Shown here piece after piece: positions 23,891 to 34,511 of a DNA stretch of 64,000 nt (its first letter is position 1; every line of letters begins with the position of its first letter). Origin of the DNA: Icerya purchasi. Lineage: Eukaryota > Arthropoda > Insecta > Hemiptera > Monophlebidae. Both the position numbers and the translations under genes were made by a program. The notes beneath the pieces were generated by a model. It searched no databases and was not told the origin of the DNA. It saw only the letters and a program-made list of their open reading frames with translations. The stretch covers positions 296,361,756 through 296,425,755 of the forward strand of contig CM077115.1 of the NCBI GenBank assembly GCA_039619475.1. The letters are read 5' to 3'.

Positions 23891-25540
23891 GATGTGATTC
23901 ACCGTTACGAAAACACGAAAAAACTCAAAAAATTACTATCCCCGTAATAATAAGAGTAAACAACCTTGTTTAGTTTTGTATTAATATTAACTTAATAGTG
24001 GCCAAATCGTTTATTGTCAGATCAAATAAAAGGAAAAATATTGTACGGTTATAGCTAGCCGCACTCAAGATGAAATCGCTTTTCTAAAATTAATTTTTTT
24101 TTTCTTCATTATTTTTAATTCAATTAGATGAAGTAAAGTTTCGAAATCCATTGACAATATTCTGCAAAAATTTTTAATTTCCTTGATTTGCTTCCATATA
24201 TCTTTCAGTTCATTGTTGTCACCATGCAAATTACGATTTTTAAATAACGTTAAATTCCACCATCTTAATTTGAAGCAGCAACGTCACTAGTTAATAACTG
24301 CGTCGGTAAAAAATCAGCAAGTACGTCACAGCAAGAGGACCAAATAGAGTTATATATTGAAAATGGCAAGCTGCAGTTGCTTCCAACTAATATATTAAAT
24401 ATATCTTCACATTGTAATCACCTAAAATTTATAAATGCACTAAAAATACATCAAACAAATAATGTCAATATAAAAGTCGAAAATAAAAAAACAAACATAA
24501 ACAACTGTAACACACTTGTAATTATAACGTTTCTATCACGTGTATGGAAGGGTTTTCCGCATAATTTGGATATAAAAGAAATTAAAGAATACTTACAATG
24601 AAGGCGTACTGGAAGAAACGAAGAAGGAATGACATTATGCAGTATAGTAATAATAAATTTTTTAAAGAAATGCAGCTCATCAAAAGTATCACAATAGTGT
24701 AAATGGTATAGGCGACTATGACTATTAAAAAATACGAAACCAATATAGAAAGTATAAGTATAAACGTATTAATTCTGACGTAGAATCAGGGTTCTAATTC
24801 TTACCGGGCAGGCAGTACATGTGAACACATCTCAAAAGCTCCATACATATTTTAGGTATAATTGTGTAAAAGCATAACTATAAGATCGTATATTTTAATA
24901 CAAACAGATTGCCTAAATACCTTACATATATTAGTATAACTATAAAATAATAACTAGTAAATGTGTATATCCGGTAAAAAATCGTTATTTTCAGTACGGC
25001 TGTTAATCAAAAATACTTTTGTTTGTTTGTATCTCTTATCTTAATATGTAAATAAGTGTTTCTTCTTTCATATCTGTATATTTGTATTTCATGTTTAGTT
25101 TTTACGTTGTATTATGACATGTACAGTGTAGGTTACGAAATCGAAATAAGCACTATAGGTTGTTTTTAGTTTTTACTAAGTGTAAAAATTATTAAAGAAC
25201 GCTGTTTTCTACTTCTATTTAACAATATATGAGGTAAACCTTCTTTAATCAGTATACACTGAATTACTCTCATTAATTATTATTGTGGAAAAACTTAAAC
25301 GGAATTTAAGCGGTTGCAGAACCTGTGACACGAGCAGTTATTGACTTCTAGGAAATTTAAAAAAAAAAACGAAGATTAATGAGCAAAAATAAGATCAAAT
25401 TTTTTGCGTTGGGACAGAAAATATTAATTTTTGTACGAAAAAAAATAAGAAAAATGCCTTGTGACTACTAAATAAACGCCGAAAAAATGAAAAAAGTAGT
25501 TTTATCGAAACATCATAAGTTTAAAAATAATTCACATACT
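23891..25540. other. AT-rich intergenic sequence; nothing recognised
   Basis: Short open frames only. A 74-codon frame at 24377-24601 has low-complexity Asn/Lys-rich composition and no family features. No terminal repeats or RNA genes were seen. Confidence 0.4.
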
Positions 25541-25544
25541 AAGG

Positions 25545-28500
25545 TCACCCCCCCCCCCCCCCCGGGGGGTACACAGATATGTGTAACCGAGGGACCCTGA
25601 GCTCGGCGAAGGGGTGCGTCCGCAGGCGGTGGGTAGTAGAACGGCCTCCAGATATGGGGGTTATTTGCGAATAAGCCGTTGACAAATAAGCAACCGCGAA
25701 CCAAGAGCGACGGTGTATCAAGGTGCAGTGGGAAAGACTTGGGAGAGCTTCCCTTAAAAAATGCCGCAGAACCCGGAAATACATCGTATTAAAGCGAGTA
25801 TGGCCGCTATAAGCCAATCCCACTCAAATCCAGTAGCATCTGTTTTCCAGGTTAGGAACGGCTCTCTGGTCAGCGTCGGTTCACCATGTTAAGTGCGGTT
25901 TTTTAAAGATGGAAGGCAATAGGAAACCAGCATCGAAACTATATCCCCCTATTAATCAACCATTACAAGTACAAGAAATAGTAAAAAGAATGCTGCATCT
26001 AAGGGGTATATCCGAAAGGGTATATCAGGCATTGGACGGTCGCTGGTAAACATGCTAAATGACTCAAGCTCCCCTGTGCACTTAGGGGTGCAGAACTCTG
26101 CAGGAGGGAGTATAGTTGTTGAAGCAGGTCAAGAAGAGGATTCCTCAGGAAAAGTAGCGGAAAACCGAACAAAAGAAAAAACAAGGATAGGCACATGGAA
26201 CATCAGAACCCTTTTAAAAGTGCGGAAACTAGAACAGTTAAAACTGGAAATGTCAAGATTAAAGTTGAATATAATGGGATTGTGCGAAATAAAATGGGAA
26301 AGTAGTGGAGATTCTGGAGCGGAGACCACAGGATAATATACAGCCGGAGAAACAAGGAAAGCAATGGAGTAGGCTTCATATTAGACGCACAAAACGGGCG
26401 TAGTGTCAGAACAATAGCAACAATAAGTGACAGGATAATGATGATAACCTTAAATACGGAACAATAACAATAACGTTAATCCAAGTATATATGCCGACAA
26501 GTAATGCCACAGATGAAGAAGTAGAGGAAATTTATGAGAAATTAGACAGCCTATTACAAATCATAAAGAATAAAGAAAACGTAACAATCATGGATGATTT
26601 CTACGCAGTGGTAGGAGAAACGAAATATGGAATAATAATCGGCAAATACAGACTGGGACAAACAAATGATAGAGGCAAACGATTAATTGAATGGTGCGAT
26701 CGACATAGTTTAACAGTGTGCAGTACCCTCTTCGAAAACCATAAGAGAAGAAGAAGATATACATGGATAGCCCCAGTGGCTATGAATAGATACCAAATTA
26801 ACTATATACTGGTCAGAGAAAGGTGTAGGAACCAAATTAAGATGTGTAAAACGTATCCGGGAGCGGATATAGACAGCGATCATTTTCCGGTGATTGCTAA
26901 CTGTAAATTAAGACTAAGAAAGAAGATCATTGATAGGAATAAATGGAACCTATCAGTTCTAAAAATGAAAGAAAAATAATACAAACAGGAGCTAGGAAAA
27001 TTGATACAGGGAAAAAAACATAGAGGAAAAATGAAAAATGATAAAACAAGTAATTACAAGTGCTGCAGAAAAGAAAAATTAAAAAGCCCTGGATAACAAC
27101 GGACATAATACGAGATATGGAGGAAAGGAAAAAATGGAAAACAATAAAAACTGAAAAAGTCAAAAGAAAATATAAAGAAGTCGGAAATAGAATCACCAGA
27201 AAATGTCGAAAAGAAAAGCAAAAATGGATAGAGACTAGACGTAAGGACATTGAAAACGAAATTCGAGGAAAACAAAATAGAAGAAGCATACAGTGAAATC
27301 AATAAAATGATCTCAAAACGAAAAATAGAAACAGGTAATGTCATAAATGATGAAAAGAACGAAAGAAGAAATTTGTAGAAGATGGAAAGAACATATAGAA
27401 GATCTATATAAAGGCGATGAAAATATACAAGAAATAAAAACAAACGAATACAGAGAGGGAAGGGACGAAAAAGGACCTGGAATAATGATGGAAGAATTTT
27501 ATCTGGCATTGAGAGAATTGACAAATAAAAAGGCGCCAGGCATAGATAACATACCAGCCGATTTATTAAAAATGACTGAAGAAGGAACCCAAGAAGAATT
27601 ATATGAGTTAATAAAAACATGTTATGAGCTAGGTAAACTACCAGAAGATTTCAAAACCAATGCAGTGATAACAATACCTAAAAAATTACATACAAGAGAT
27701 TGCTCAGAATATAGGATAATAAACATACATAATACCGCATACCTCAAAAATAATAATAAAAATTTTAATGAAAAGAATAAGGAATAAAATAGAAGAAACG
27801 CTAAGTAGAGACCAATTTGGATTCAGAAGGGAAAAGAGAACCCGAGAGGCAATATTAGCATTAAGACTAATTATTGGGGGGAAAAAATCGAACTAAAGGA
27901 AGAACTATACATAGCTTTTATAGATATAGGAAAAGCTTTTGACCATGTAATATGGAGAACATTATTCTCAAAATTAGAAGAAATAAGAATAGATAGGAAA
28001 ATGATATGGGAATTATATAAGGAACAAAAGGTGGAAATAAGAATCGGAGATTACAGTGAAAAGGCAAAAATACAAAGAGATGTAAGACAGGTATGTCCGT
28101 TATCGCCCATGCTTTTTAACTTAATAATAGAAGAACCAATTACAACAATGAAAAAAAAGACTAAAGGAGTAAAAATAAATGGAGAAGAAATACGCTGCTT
28201 AAGATTTGCGGACGATATTGAGGGCAGTACAACAGCAATTACTAACATTACAAAAAGGCTTGGAACAATTAAATTTAAAAATAAATAAAGGAAAAACAAA
28301 TATATTAGTAGCTAGTATTAATGAAAAGAAGGCACAGATAAAGTTAGGCAAAGAAATATTAGAACAAGTAAAACATTTTAAATACTTAGGAACTATTATA
28401 ACACAAAAAGGAAGAAGCGATATGGAAATAAGAACAAGAATAGCAATTGCCAAACAAACTTTCATGAAAAACAGAGAATTATTCAACAAAACTGTCAAAC

Positions 28501-29000
28501 TAGGTACAAGGAAAAGATTAATGAAGACTTACATATGGAGTGTGTTGTTATACGGTTCGGAAACATGGGTATTAACAAAGAATCTTAAAAACTGATTGGA
28601 GACCTTTGAAATGTGGGGATGGCGCCGCATTTTAAATAGCTCACGGATTCAGAAGAAAACAAAAATACAGAAATTTTGGAAATGGTGGAAGAAAAAAGGA
28701 AACTGATAACAATTTTGGAACAAAGAAGAGACAGATTTTTGGGACACATATTGCGCCACAACACCTTCATAACTACAATAATGGAAGAGAAACTAGAGAA
28801 GAAGAGGAAACGAGGCAGACCTCGACTTAAATGGATAGATCAGATAAAAATAAAACTGGAAATGGATTATAATAATATTAAGAACGTAGCACAAGACAGA
28901 AAAAAATGGAAAAGGATAATAGATTAAGCTACAAGACAAGAGCAAGGCTGTTAAAAAGAAGAAGAAGTTCAACAAATTCGCTAGTAATATCAGAAATGGA
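25545..29000 (+). mobile_element. near full-length RTE/BovB-like non-LTR retrotransposon
   Basis: A GC-rich 5' UTR starts after a run of C and G at 25545-25567 and contains GATGGAAGGCAATAGGAAAC near 25909, a segment usual in the leaders of this group. A coding region with endonuclease then reverse transcriptase and a terminal domain follows to about 28926. A short A-rich 3' end lies near 29000. About 3.4 kb matches the expected length. There are many frameshifts, but the order of domains is complete. No target duplication could be assigned. Confidence 0.82.
26160..28926 (+). pseudogene. endonuclease-reverse transcriptase polyprotein, frameshifted
   Basis: Single-ORF LINE protein split over at least six frames. 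APE endonuclease: RIGTWNIRTLLKVRKLEQLK (26187), GLCEIKW (catalytic Glu), TIMDDFYAVVGE (GDFN degenerated to DDFY, 26590), RRRRYTWIAP, QINYILV and ADIDSDHFPV (His of the SDH motif). RT: KKAPGIDNIPADLLK (27533), LPEDFKTNAVITIPKK, DQFGFRR (27820), IDIGKAF, RQVCPLSPMLFNL (28087) and LRFADDI (28202, catalytic pair present). The C-terminus ends with SETWVLTK, RRDRFLGHILRH and RKRGRPRLKWIDQI. It would copy element RNA at a nicked target but is inactive because of the frameshifts and the damaged endonuclease motif. Confidence 0.88.
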
Positions 29001-29552
29001 GGATGACACAAAAAAAAACAGTGAAAACAAAAGTAAATAAAAATTCGCGTACTGTTGAGAACATCGAGGCATTTCAAAAATGATGAGTATGTGTTGAACG
29101 AAGCTAATAACGAAATCGAAGGAACATATTAAATTACAGCAAACGGATAAGAATGTAGCTAAAGAGAAATGGCTAATACGTTTTTAAACTCCACTCTGCA
29201 TGGATTAAGGCAGTGATTTTTAACCGGCGGTCCGCGGAAGCATCCGAAGTGATCCGCGAAGCCATCCTAAAAATATTAAATAAGTGATAACGAGTCGACA
29301 CAACGACACGCTGCACGGGTCGCGCTACAAGCCGCTGTCGCGGCGGTGTGCATGGCACGTGTAGTGAACAGCCAGTATCTGACTCGGTTTGTTCCGTTCG
29401 CTTTTTGTTTTTTTATTATTATTATTTATTTTATTTTATTTGACTTTGAAAGGAACCAATCAGTCCATGTGCAGTACAAGAAAATGTAATATTGTAAACT
29501 TATAACCTAATTCTACATTCTCTAATAAAATTAAATAAATAATATTAAGATC

Positions 29553-30660
29553 GGCCGAATAAAACGGACATCGGTATTTAATTCAGCATGCTTTTATTTA
29601 CTTTTCCATATATTCACCTTTCAAATTTAAGCATTTGTCAAGTCGAAAAATTAAATACCTTCTTCATAAAAACTTTCCGCCAATTTTTTTCCTGTGATGT
29701 CTCTTTTGAGCTTTGGAAACAAATGGTAATCGTTAGGTGCTAGGTCCGGACTGTAGGCTCGGTGAGGTAAGGTAATTCAGCCAAGCTGAACGATGAGGTC
29801 ACAGGTTTCTTAAGCAGTGTGAGGGCGACTGTTGTCATGGAGTAACTCGATGCCTTGGGTCGATCTGTCTTTTGTTTTGGATTACCCGATGAAGGTTGGT
29901 TAATGTTTGACGGTACCTTTTTCCATTGACAGTGGTTCTGGGTTCCATAAATTCAACCAAAGTAACGCCTTCGGAATCAAAGAAGACCGTCGCCATAAGC
30001 TTCTTCCGAGCCAGTGTGGGATTTGCCTTCACAACACCGGGCGAATTGGTGTGTTTTCATTGCATACTCATTCTTTTTGTTTCTAGTGTGCCGTGAAATA
30101 CCCAAGTTGCATCAACTGTGACGATTTTGTCGAGAAATTCGTTTCCTTCTTCATAAAAATGTTGCAAAATTTCGAGAGAACTGTCCATTCGTTGTGCTTT
30201 ATGCTCCTCCGTGAGCAGTTTTGAAACCCATCTTGCACACAGTTTCCTAAAATTTAATCTTTCATGCACGATGAAATGTATGGTATCTCGTGACATACTC
30301 GGAAACTGGTTAAGAAGATTGGAAATGCAGAAATTCCTTAATTTTTCGCATCAGTTCGTCTGAGATTACGGATAGTCTGCCGCTCCATAGCTCGTCCTCT
30401 GCATTCGTTATACCTCCTCGGAATTCACGGCACCATTTACGAACATGTTGAACACTCGCGACAGGACCATAAACTTCCACTATTTATTGATGAATTTCAA
30501 TTGGTGCAATATTTTTATGGTTGAAAAAATGAATAACTGAGCGCACCTCATAGTCAGCGGCAACTTTCAGAATTTTACTTATGATTAATTCACGTAATTC
30601 AAAAAAGAAAAAACATACAGTATTGCGGTCTAGACGCTAGTTTAAACGTGAATGTTGTAG
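29553..30660 (-). mobile_element. mariner transposon inside the hAT element, decayed
   Basis: Minus-strand mariner of the SETMAR-like group. The transposase covers nearly the whole interval, from KVAADYEVRSVIHFF near 30590 to LNLKGEYMEK near 29590. The terminal repeats are too eroded to place, so the ends are approximate. Confidence 0.75.
29590..30625 (-). pseudogene. mariner transposase, broken
   Basis: On the minus strand: first HTH VRSVIHFFNHKNIAPIEIHQ with a stop; HVRKWCREFRGGITNAEDE; second HTH SDELMRKIKEFLHFQSS, stop; MSRDTIHFIV; ARWVSKLLTEEHKAQR linker; first catalytic Asp in KIVTVDATWV (G to V just before it); VFFDSEGVTLVEFMEP; LTNLHRVIQNKRQ; a frame-broken catalytic middle; and RYLIFRLDKCLNLKGEYMEK at the C-terminus. 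Several stops and frameshifts. It is similar in organisation to, but clearly diverged from, the mariner at 14.1 kb. Confidence 0.82.
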
Positions 30661-30699
30661 CTACAAAATGAGACCACGTATACTCCCGCAAGTTTATTC

Positions 30700-32085
30700 T
30701 AACCGGTTTTACAGGGATGGGAATCTTACTTTTTGAACGTCCCTCAAATACCGAGGGCGCTGGCCTAACGAAATAAGTTTAGAAAATAAACGCGGTTGTT
30801 CCGCCCTGTACAAGAAACAGTTGAAAAAAAGGTGATTTGCATCCAGAGTCATATCGGTATCATGTGGGTGTGAACGGGTACTAATTTCTGCCAAACTAAT
30901 TCTGTACAAATGCGCAGTTAGGACACAGTGGTCTTAAACGAAGCCGAGTCAACTTTGTGATCATGTGCCGAGAACTTCTTTGGAAAATACCAAGCTTCCT
31001 TGAGAGGAACCGGAGTAATACTCTTATACAAGTCCCTGGTTTTATACTGGTGGAGGAGTGCATTCCAATCCGATTGCAACTGTGCCTCCATCGTCAAACG
31101 GGGATCCCTATATGGAATACAAGGGCACACGTTACCGAATTTGTGCTGCAGATTTAGCTGCTTCATCACAGACAGTGTTGTCAGGAATTCCAGTGTGCCC
31201 AGAAACGCAGCAAAAGTCGACTGTGAGGTTCCTTCAACGAAGGATGTGTACCTCTTCTAAAATAGAAAATATAAAGCAGGCACCTTGGGTAGCATGTAAG
31301 TTCAATATGGTATTACGGTAGCTTTACTAGCCAGATAAAATTAAGATATTATTATCGTTACAGTTGGAATCACGAAGGAAACGAAGAGCCTTTACAATTG
31401 AAAAGGCCTGGGCAGTGAAAATCGAACATGCCGACGGTAATTTGAATTACCTGGTCACGTTTCTGCTCGGAATAACAAACGCTGATCCTACCGGTCTTTG
31501 GATGTCTTTAGATCCATTCGTGTATACGTATAAGAATCCCGGCCAGTTGTCCGCAATGATAGACATATGCTCCAAAAAGGAAGCAGGGCCTAGATAAGAC
31601 CCTTGTTTGTGGGATACTAAATCCACCATCGAAGCTGAAAATTTATCGGCGAAGGTGAACTGCGAGAATACTGGAGGAAGGTCAATACGTAATAGAGATT
31701 TGTAGGGGCAAAACATTTTTGCAGAGAGTGCGAACAAAAGTCGGGCTTTAACAGTAAAAATCTCCACTTATGGAAAATGTCAAGATATTTGAGGGAAAAT
31801 GAATTGTTGGAGAAGGTTGCATATTTACGGAAAAACTGTTTGGCAAGTTCCTGGCATCTTAACTGGATCGGTGGGATGCAAGTTTTCGAACATAAACCAA
31901 CTACAGGTGAAGAGGGAAATGCTCCAAGCATCCAACGTAAGCATGAATTTTGGATCCTAGCAAGTTTGTTAATATGAACTCGAGCTGCATTCCCGTAAAT
32001 CGGAAATCCGTAATCTATCCGCGATCTTATTTGTTTTAATTGAGTTTGTGATAATCCAGCTACCACTTACGTTTGTTGTTTTGTT
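30700..32085 (-). mobile_element. 5'-truncated non-LTR retrotransposon with RNase H, inside the hAT element
   Basis: Minus-strand fragment holding the RT C-terminus, RNase H and terminal domain. It sits between the nested mariner and the hAT transposase and is absent from the other hAT copy. No target duplication was located. Confidence 0.72.
30710..32066 (-). pseudogene. LINE RT C-terminus and RNase H, broken
   Basis: From high to low coordinates: QIRSRIDYGFPIYGNAARVH then KLARIQNSCLRWMLGAF, the thumb-side sequence that closes the RT in I/R1/jockey-type elements; a diverged spacer; RNase H beginning YTNGSKDIQRPVGSAF, where the first catalytic Asp is Asn; NILILSG at the usual second-Asp position; CVSGHTGIPDNTVCDEAAKS near the final motif; and LYRISLAEI followed by DANHLFFNC, the end motif. 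There are multiple stops. It belongs to the same broad class as the fragments at 22.7, 44.4 and 47.5 kb. Confidence 0.8.
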
Positions 32086-32580
32086 CTGAGTGCTTTCGAT
32101 TAAAAAATATCGAATGTAGACTTGTATGCTGGGCGTTACCCGAAGGGATTAATACTGAATCCGGTCTGCCCTGTTGGCACTAAAAGTTGGCTGCAATAAT
32201 TGCAGTACTTACAGACACACAGTAACCGCGACACTGTTGATATTGATTAACTAATAAACGCGATATTCGATTGTAGTTTGTTTGAACATTAACTCGAGAT
32301 AGTGGGTCGTCGTTTTACAGCCGGGAATACAATAATGTCACACGTTAATTCTAAATAGCTACTGTGAATACTACGTCGCATCTAACATTTTACTTCATTA
32401 CGTCACATTGCCAAATACGCTAGGATTCTTTATAATTGGGATTTACTTTATACGTCAGTTCCAGGGATTTGCTATTAAAATTAGGTATGTTTTATCCATA
32501 TTTTTTTTCTGTTACCACTTTCAAGTATTAATGTACGCTGAAGTAGGTGGGAATAATATAACTATTTTGTTTTCAAAAAA

Positions 32581-33796
32581 ATGCCACCGAAACGAAAGTA
32601 TGACGGCGATTATATTAGACTGGGCTTTACTTCAATAGAAATAAATTGGGAGATTAGACCTCACTGTGTACTCTGCATAACCGATCTTGCCAATGATACT
32701 TTAAAGCCGGCAAAGTTGGAACGTCATTTAAAGATCGTACATCCGAATTATTGTGACTATCCGCAAGAATTCTTCGGAAGCAAACTAATAAAGCTTAAAA
32801 AAATCAAACTTGGACTCAGTGAAAACAAGTTATGCAACATCTGAAAAAACATTAGCTGGATCGTTTGAAATTTCAAAATTGATTGCCAAATCCACAAAAG
32901 GACACACAATCGTTGAATCTCTAGTAAAGCCTTGCATGCTTAAAGCTGCAGAAGAGCTTTTAGGGCAGGAAGCTCAAAAGAAAATTCTTGAAATACTACT
33001 TTCAAACGACACAGTGGAGTCGCGTATTCAAAAAATTTCAAATGATGTTGGAGAATAAGTTATTTACAAGATAAAGTGTGTAGTCTTTATTTTGCGCTAC
33101 AATGTGATGAATTTGCCGACGTTTAAGAATGTTGTCAATTACTTGTATTTATTCGATATTTTGAATGACAATAAAACGTTTAAAGAGGTGTTACTATTTT
33201 CCCCGAGAACTGGAAACGACGTCGCAAGGTGCGGATGTTACGGATGTAATAAGTCAATATTTCAAGAAACATGAACACTTATACGGCAAAAGCTTTCGAG
33301 GCCTTGTGCGGACGGTGCTCCTGCTACGTTTGGTTCCGGTTCTGGTCTTACAATGTTGATAAAAACAAAAAATCCATCTGCACTTATGGCGCACTGCGTT
33401 AATACATCGTCAACCATTGGTTGCCAAAACGTTCCTGTTATACTTTGCTATTGCAATGAAAACAACTATAAAAGTAGTTAACTTCATTAAAAAGAGTGCC
33501 CTTAATACTCGTCTCTTCAAACAGTTGTGTTCTGATATGAACTCGGAAACTCTGCTTTAACATACGGAAGTGCATTGACTTTTTCCAAAGGAAATATGCT
33601 GTCTAGGTTGTACGAACTGAGAGAGGAAGTGCAAATTTTCTTAACGAACAAAGAGAACCAACAGTTGCTGGATCAATTTTTTGACTGTGAGTCCAAATTT
33701 CAAATATGTCTTGTTTATTTGATCGATTGATATGCGTTGACTTTAGATAGCACTGAACTAAGGATTCAGAAATTAGTAAAGAGTATGCAGTCATAA
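32581..33796 (+). pseudogene. hAT (ZBED5-type) transposase, broken
   Basis: The N-terminal BED finger is in frame from MPPKRKYDGDYIRLGFTSIE: CVLC at residue 31 and ERHLKIVH complete the Cys2His2 set. A frame change near 32810 leads to FEISKLIAKSTKGHTIVESL and EILLSNDTVESRIQKISND (to 33058). Further shifts give QYFKKHEHLYGKSF, DGAPATFGSGSGLT (a core catalytic Asp region near 33310), SALTFSKGNMLSRLYELREE and IFLTNKENQQLLDQF. The dimerisation and C-terminal hAT motif is missing after 33796. It is homologous to, but distinct from, the copy at 60.9-62.6 kb. Confidence 0.85.
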
Positions 33797-34026
33797 AAAT
33801 CGCATTAAAATAATATACTTACCTCTGTAATGTAAAATTTTCGTTAAAAAAAATTTAAATTTGTTGGCTTTGAACAATTTTATGCGTGTCTTATTTACAG
33901 ATAGATAGAACAAACCTTTATTTATTTATATTTACCGTATATTCCCTCTAAACAGTTAATGGTCCATGGCAAGACAGAAATTTTGTCATATGATCCCTCA
34001 TCACTTTAAGAAGCACTGGATTAAAT

Positions 34027-34501
34027 CATACTCGGTTGAAAATATCGCGAGTAATCTGTCCAGCGTTAAAATGCAATTCTGAAAAAAATTAAGAAATCAG
34101 TCATTCCTCTTTTCTTTTATCTTTTTAATCCGAGCAAGCGGTACGGTAACAAAATGAAAGAGAATTCCCAACCATCAAGTAAAATATAATGAAACATAAA
34201 TTGGTTAAATTTAATTAAGATAATTCAGCTGTATTATTTGAAAACACCCTCGCCTCCAACTTTAAAGTTCCCTATGTAGCATTATTATAAAATAAAATTA
34301 AAATTTTGTGAAACATTTTTTTAGGAATTATTTTTAAATCTAACCCATTTAGTTGTTGAAAACTAATAAGTTATCTGCGCAATATTTTTACCTTTACTAC
34401 GCGTAACCAAGGTGACATATAATGTTTATATGGTTGTAAATACGCTTTATATTTTTCAGATATAGGGGTAAGTTCGATAAAAATAGCCATTTATTTAAAC
34501 T
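34027..34501 (+). promoter_or_regulatory. short upstream region of DNAAF11
   Basis: Only about 475 bp separate the right target duplication of the hAT element from the DNAAF11 start codon, so the 5' UTR and core promoter should lie here. No clear TATA box, initiator or X-box (RFX) motif could be assigned by eye; the region is simply AT-rich. The promoter role is inferred from position only. Confidence 0.35.
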
Positions 34502-34511
34502 ATGGCGACAA
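34502..34511 (+). CDS. DNAAF11: DNAAF11 coding exon 1 (ATGGCGACAA)
   Basis: Only three codons and one base before the donor GTACGT. Joined to exon 2 it gives M-A-T-I-T-K-D-L, parallel to the short start of vertebrate DNAAF11 ahead of its ITEDLI segment. Confidence 0.7.

Larger units (their letters stand above)
29203..34026 (+). mobile_element. hAT (ZBED5-type) transposon with nested insertions
   Basis: The left terminus CAGTGATTTTTAACCGGCGG starts at 29211. The right terminus ends CACTG at 34018 and read inward is CAGTGCTTCTTAAAGTGATG. Flanking 8-mers are GATTAAGG (29203-29210) and GATTAAAT (34019-34026), identical at six of eight bases as expected for an aged hAT target duplication. The element contains a mariner (about 29553-30660) and a LINE (about 30700-32085), so the original hAT was roughly 2.3 kb. 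Its right end lies about 480 bp upstream of the DNAAF11 start codon. Confidence 0.72.

Noticed and set aside
27054..27620. 188-codon minus-strand open frame
   Set aside because: Antisense of the A-rich LINE coding strand, giving Phe/Leu/Ser-rich nonsense; a composition artefact.
30957..31321. Several overlapping plus-strand frames at 31 kb
   Set aside because: They are shadows of the minus-strand RNase H LINE in the same interval.
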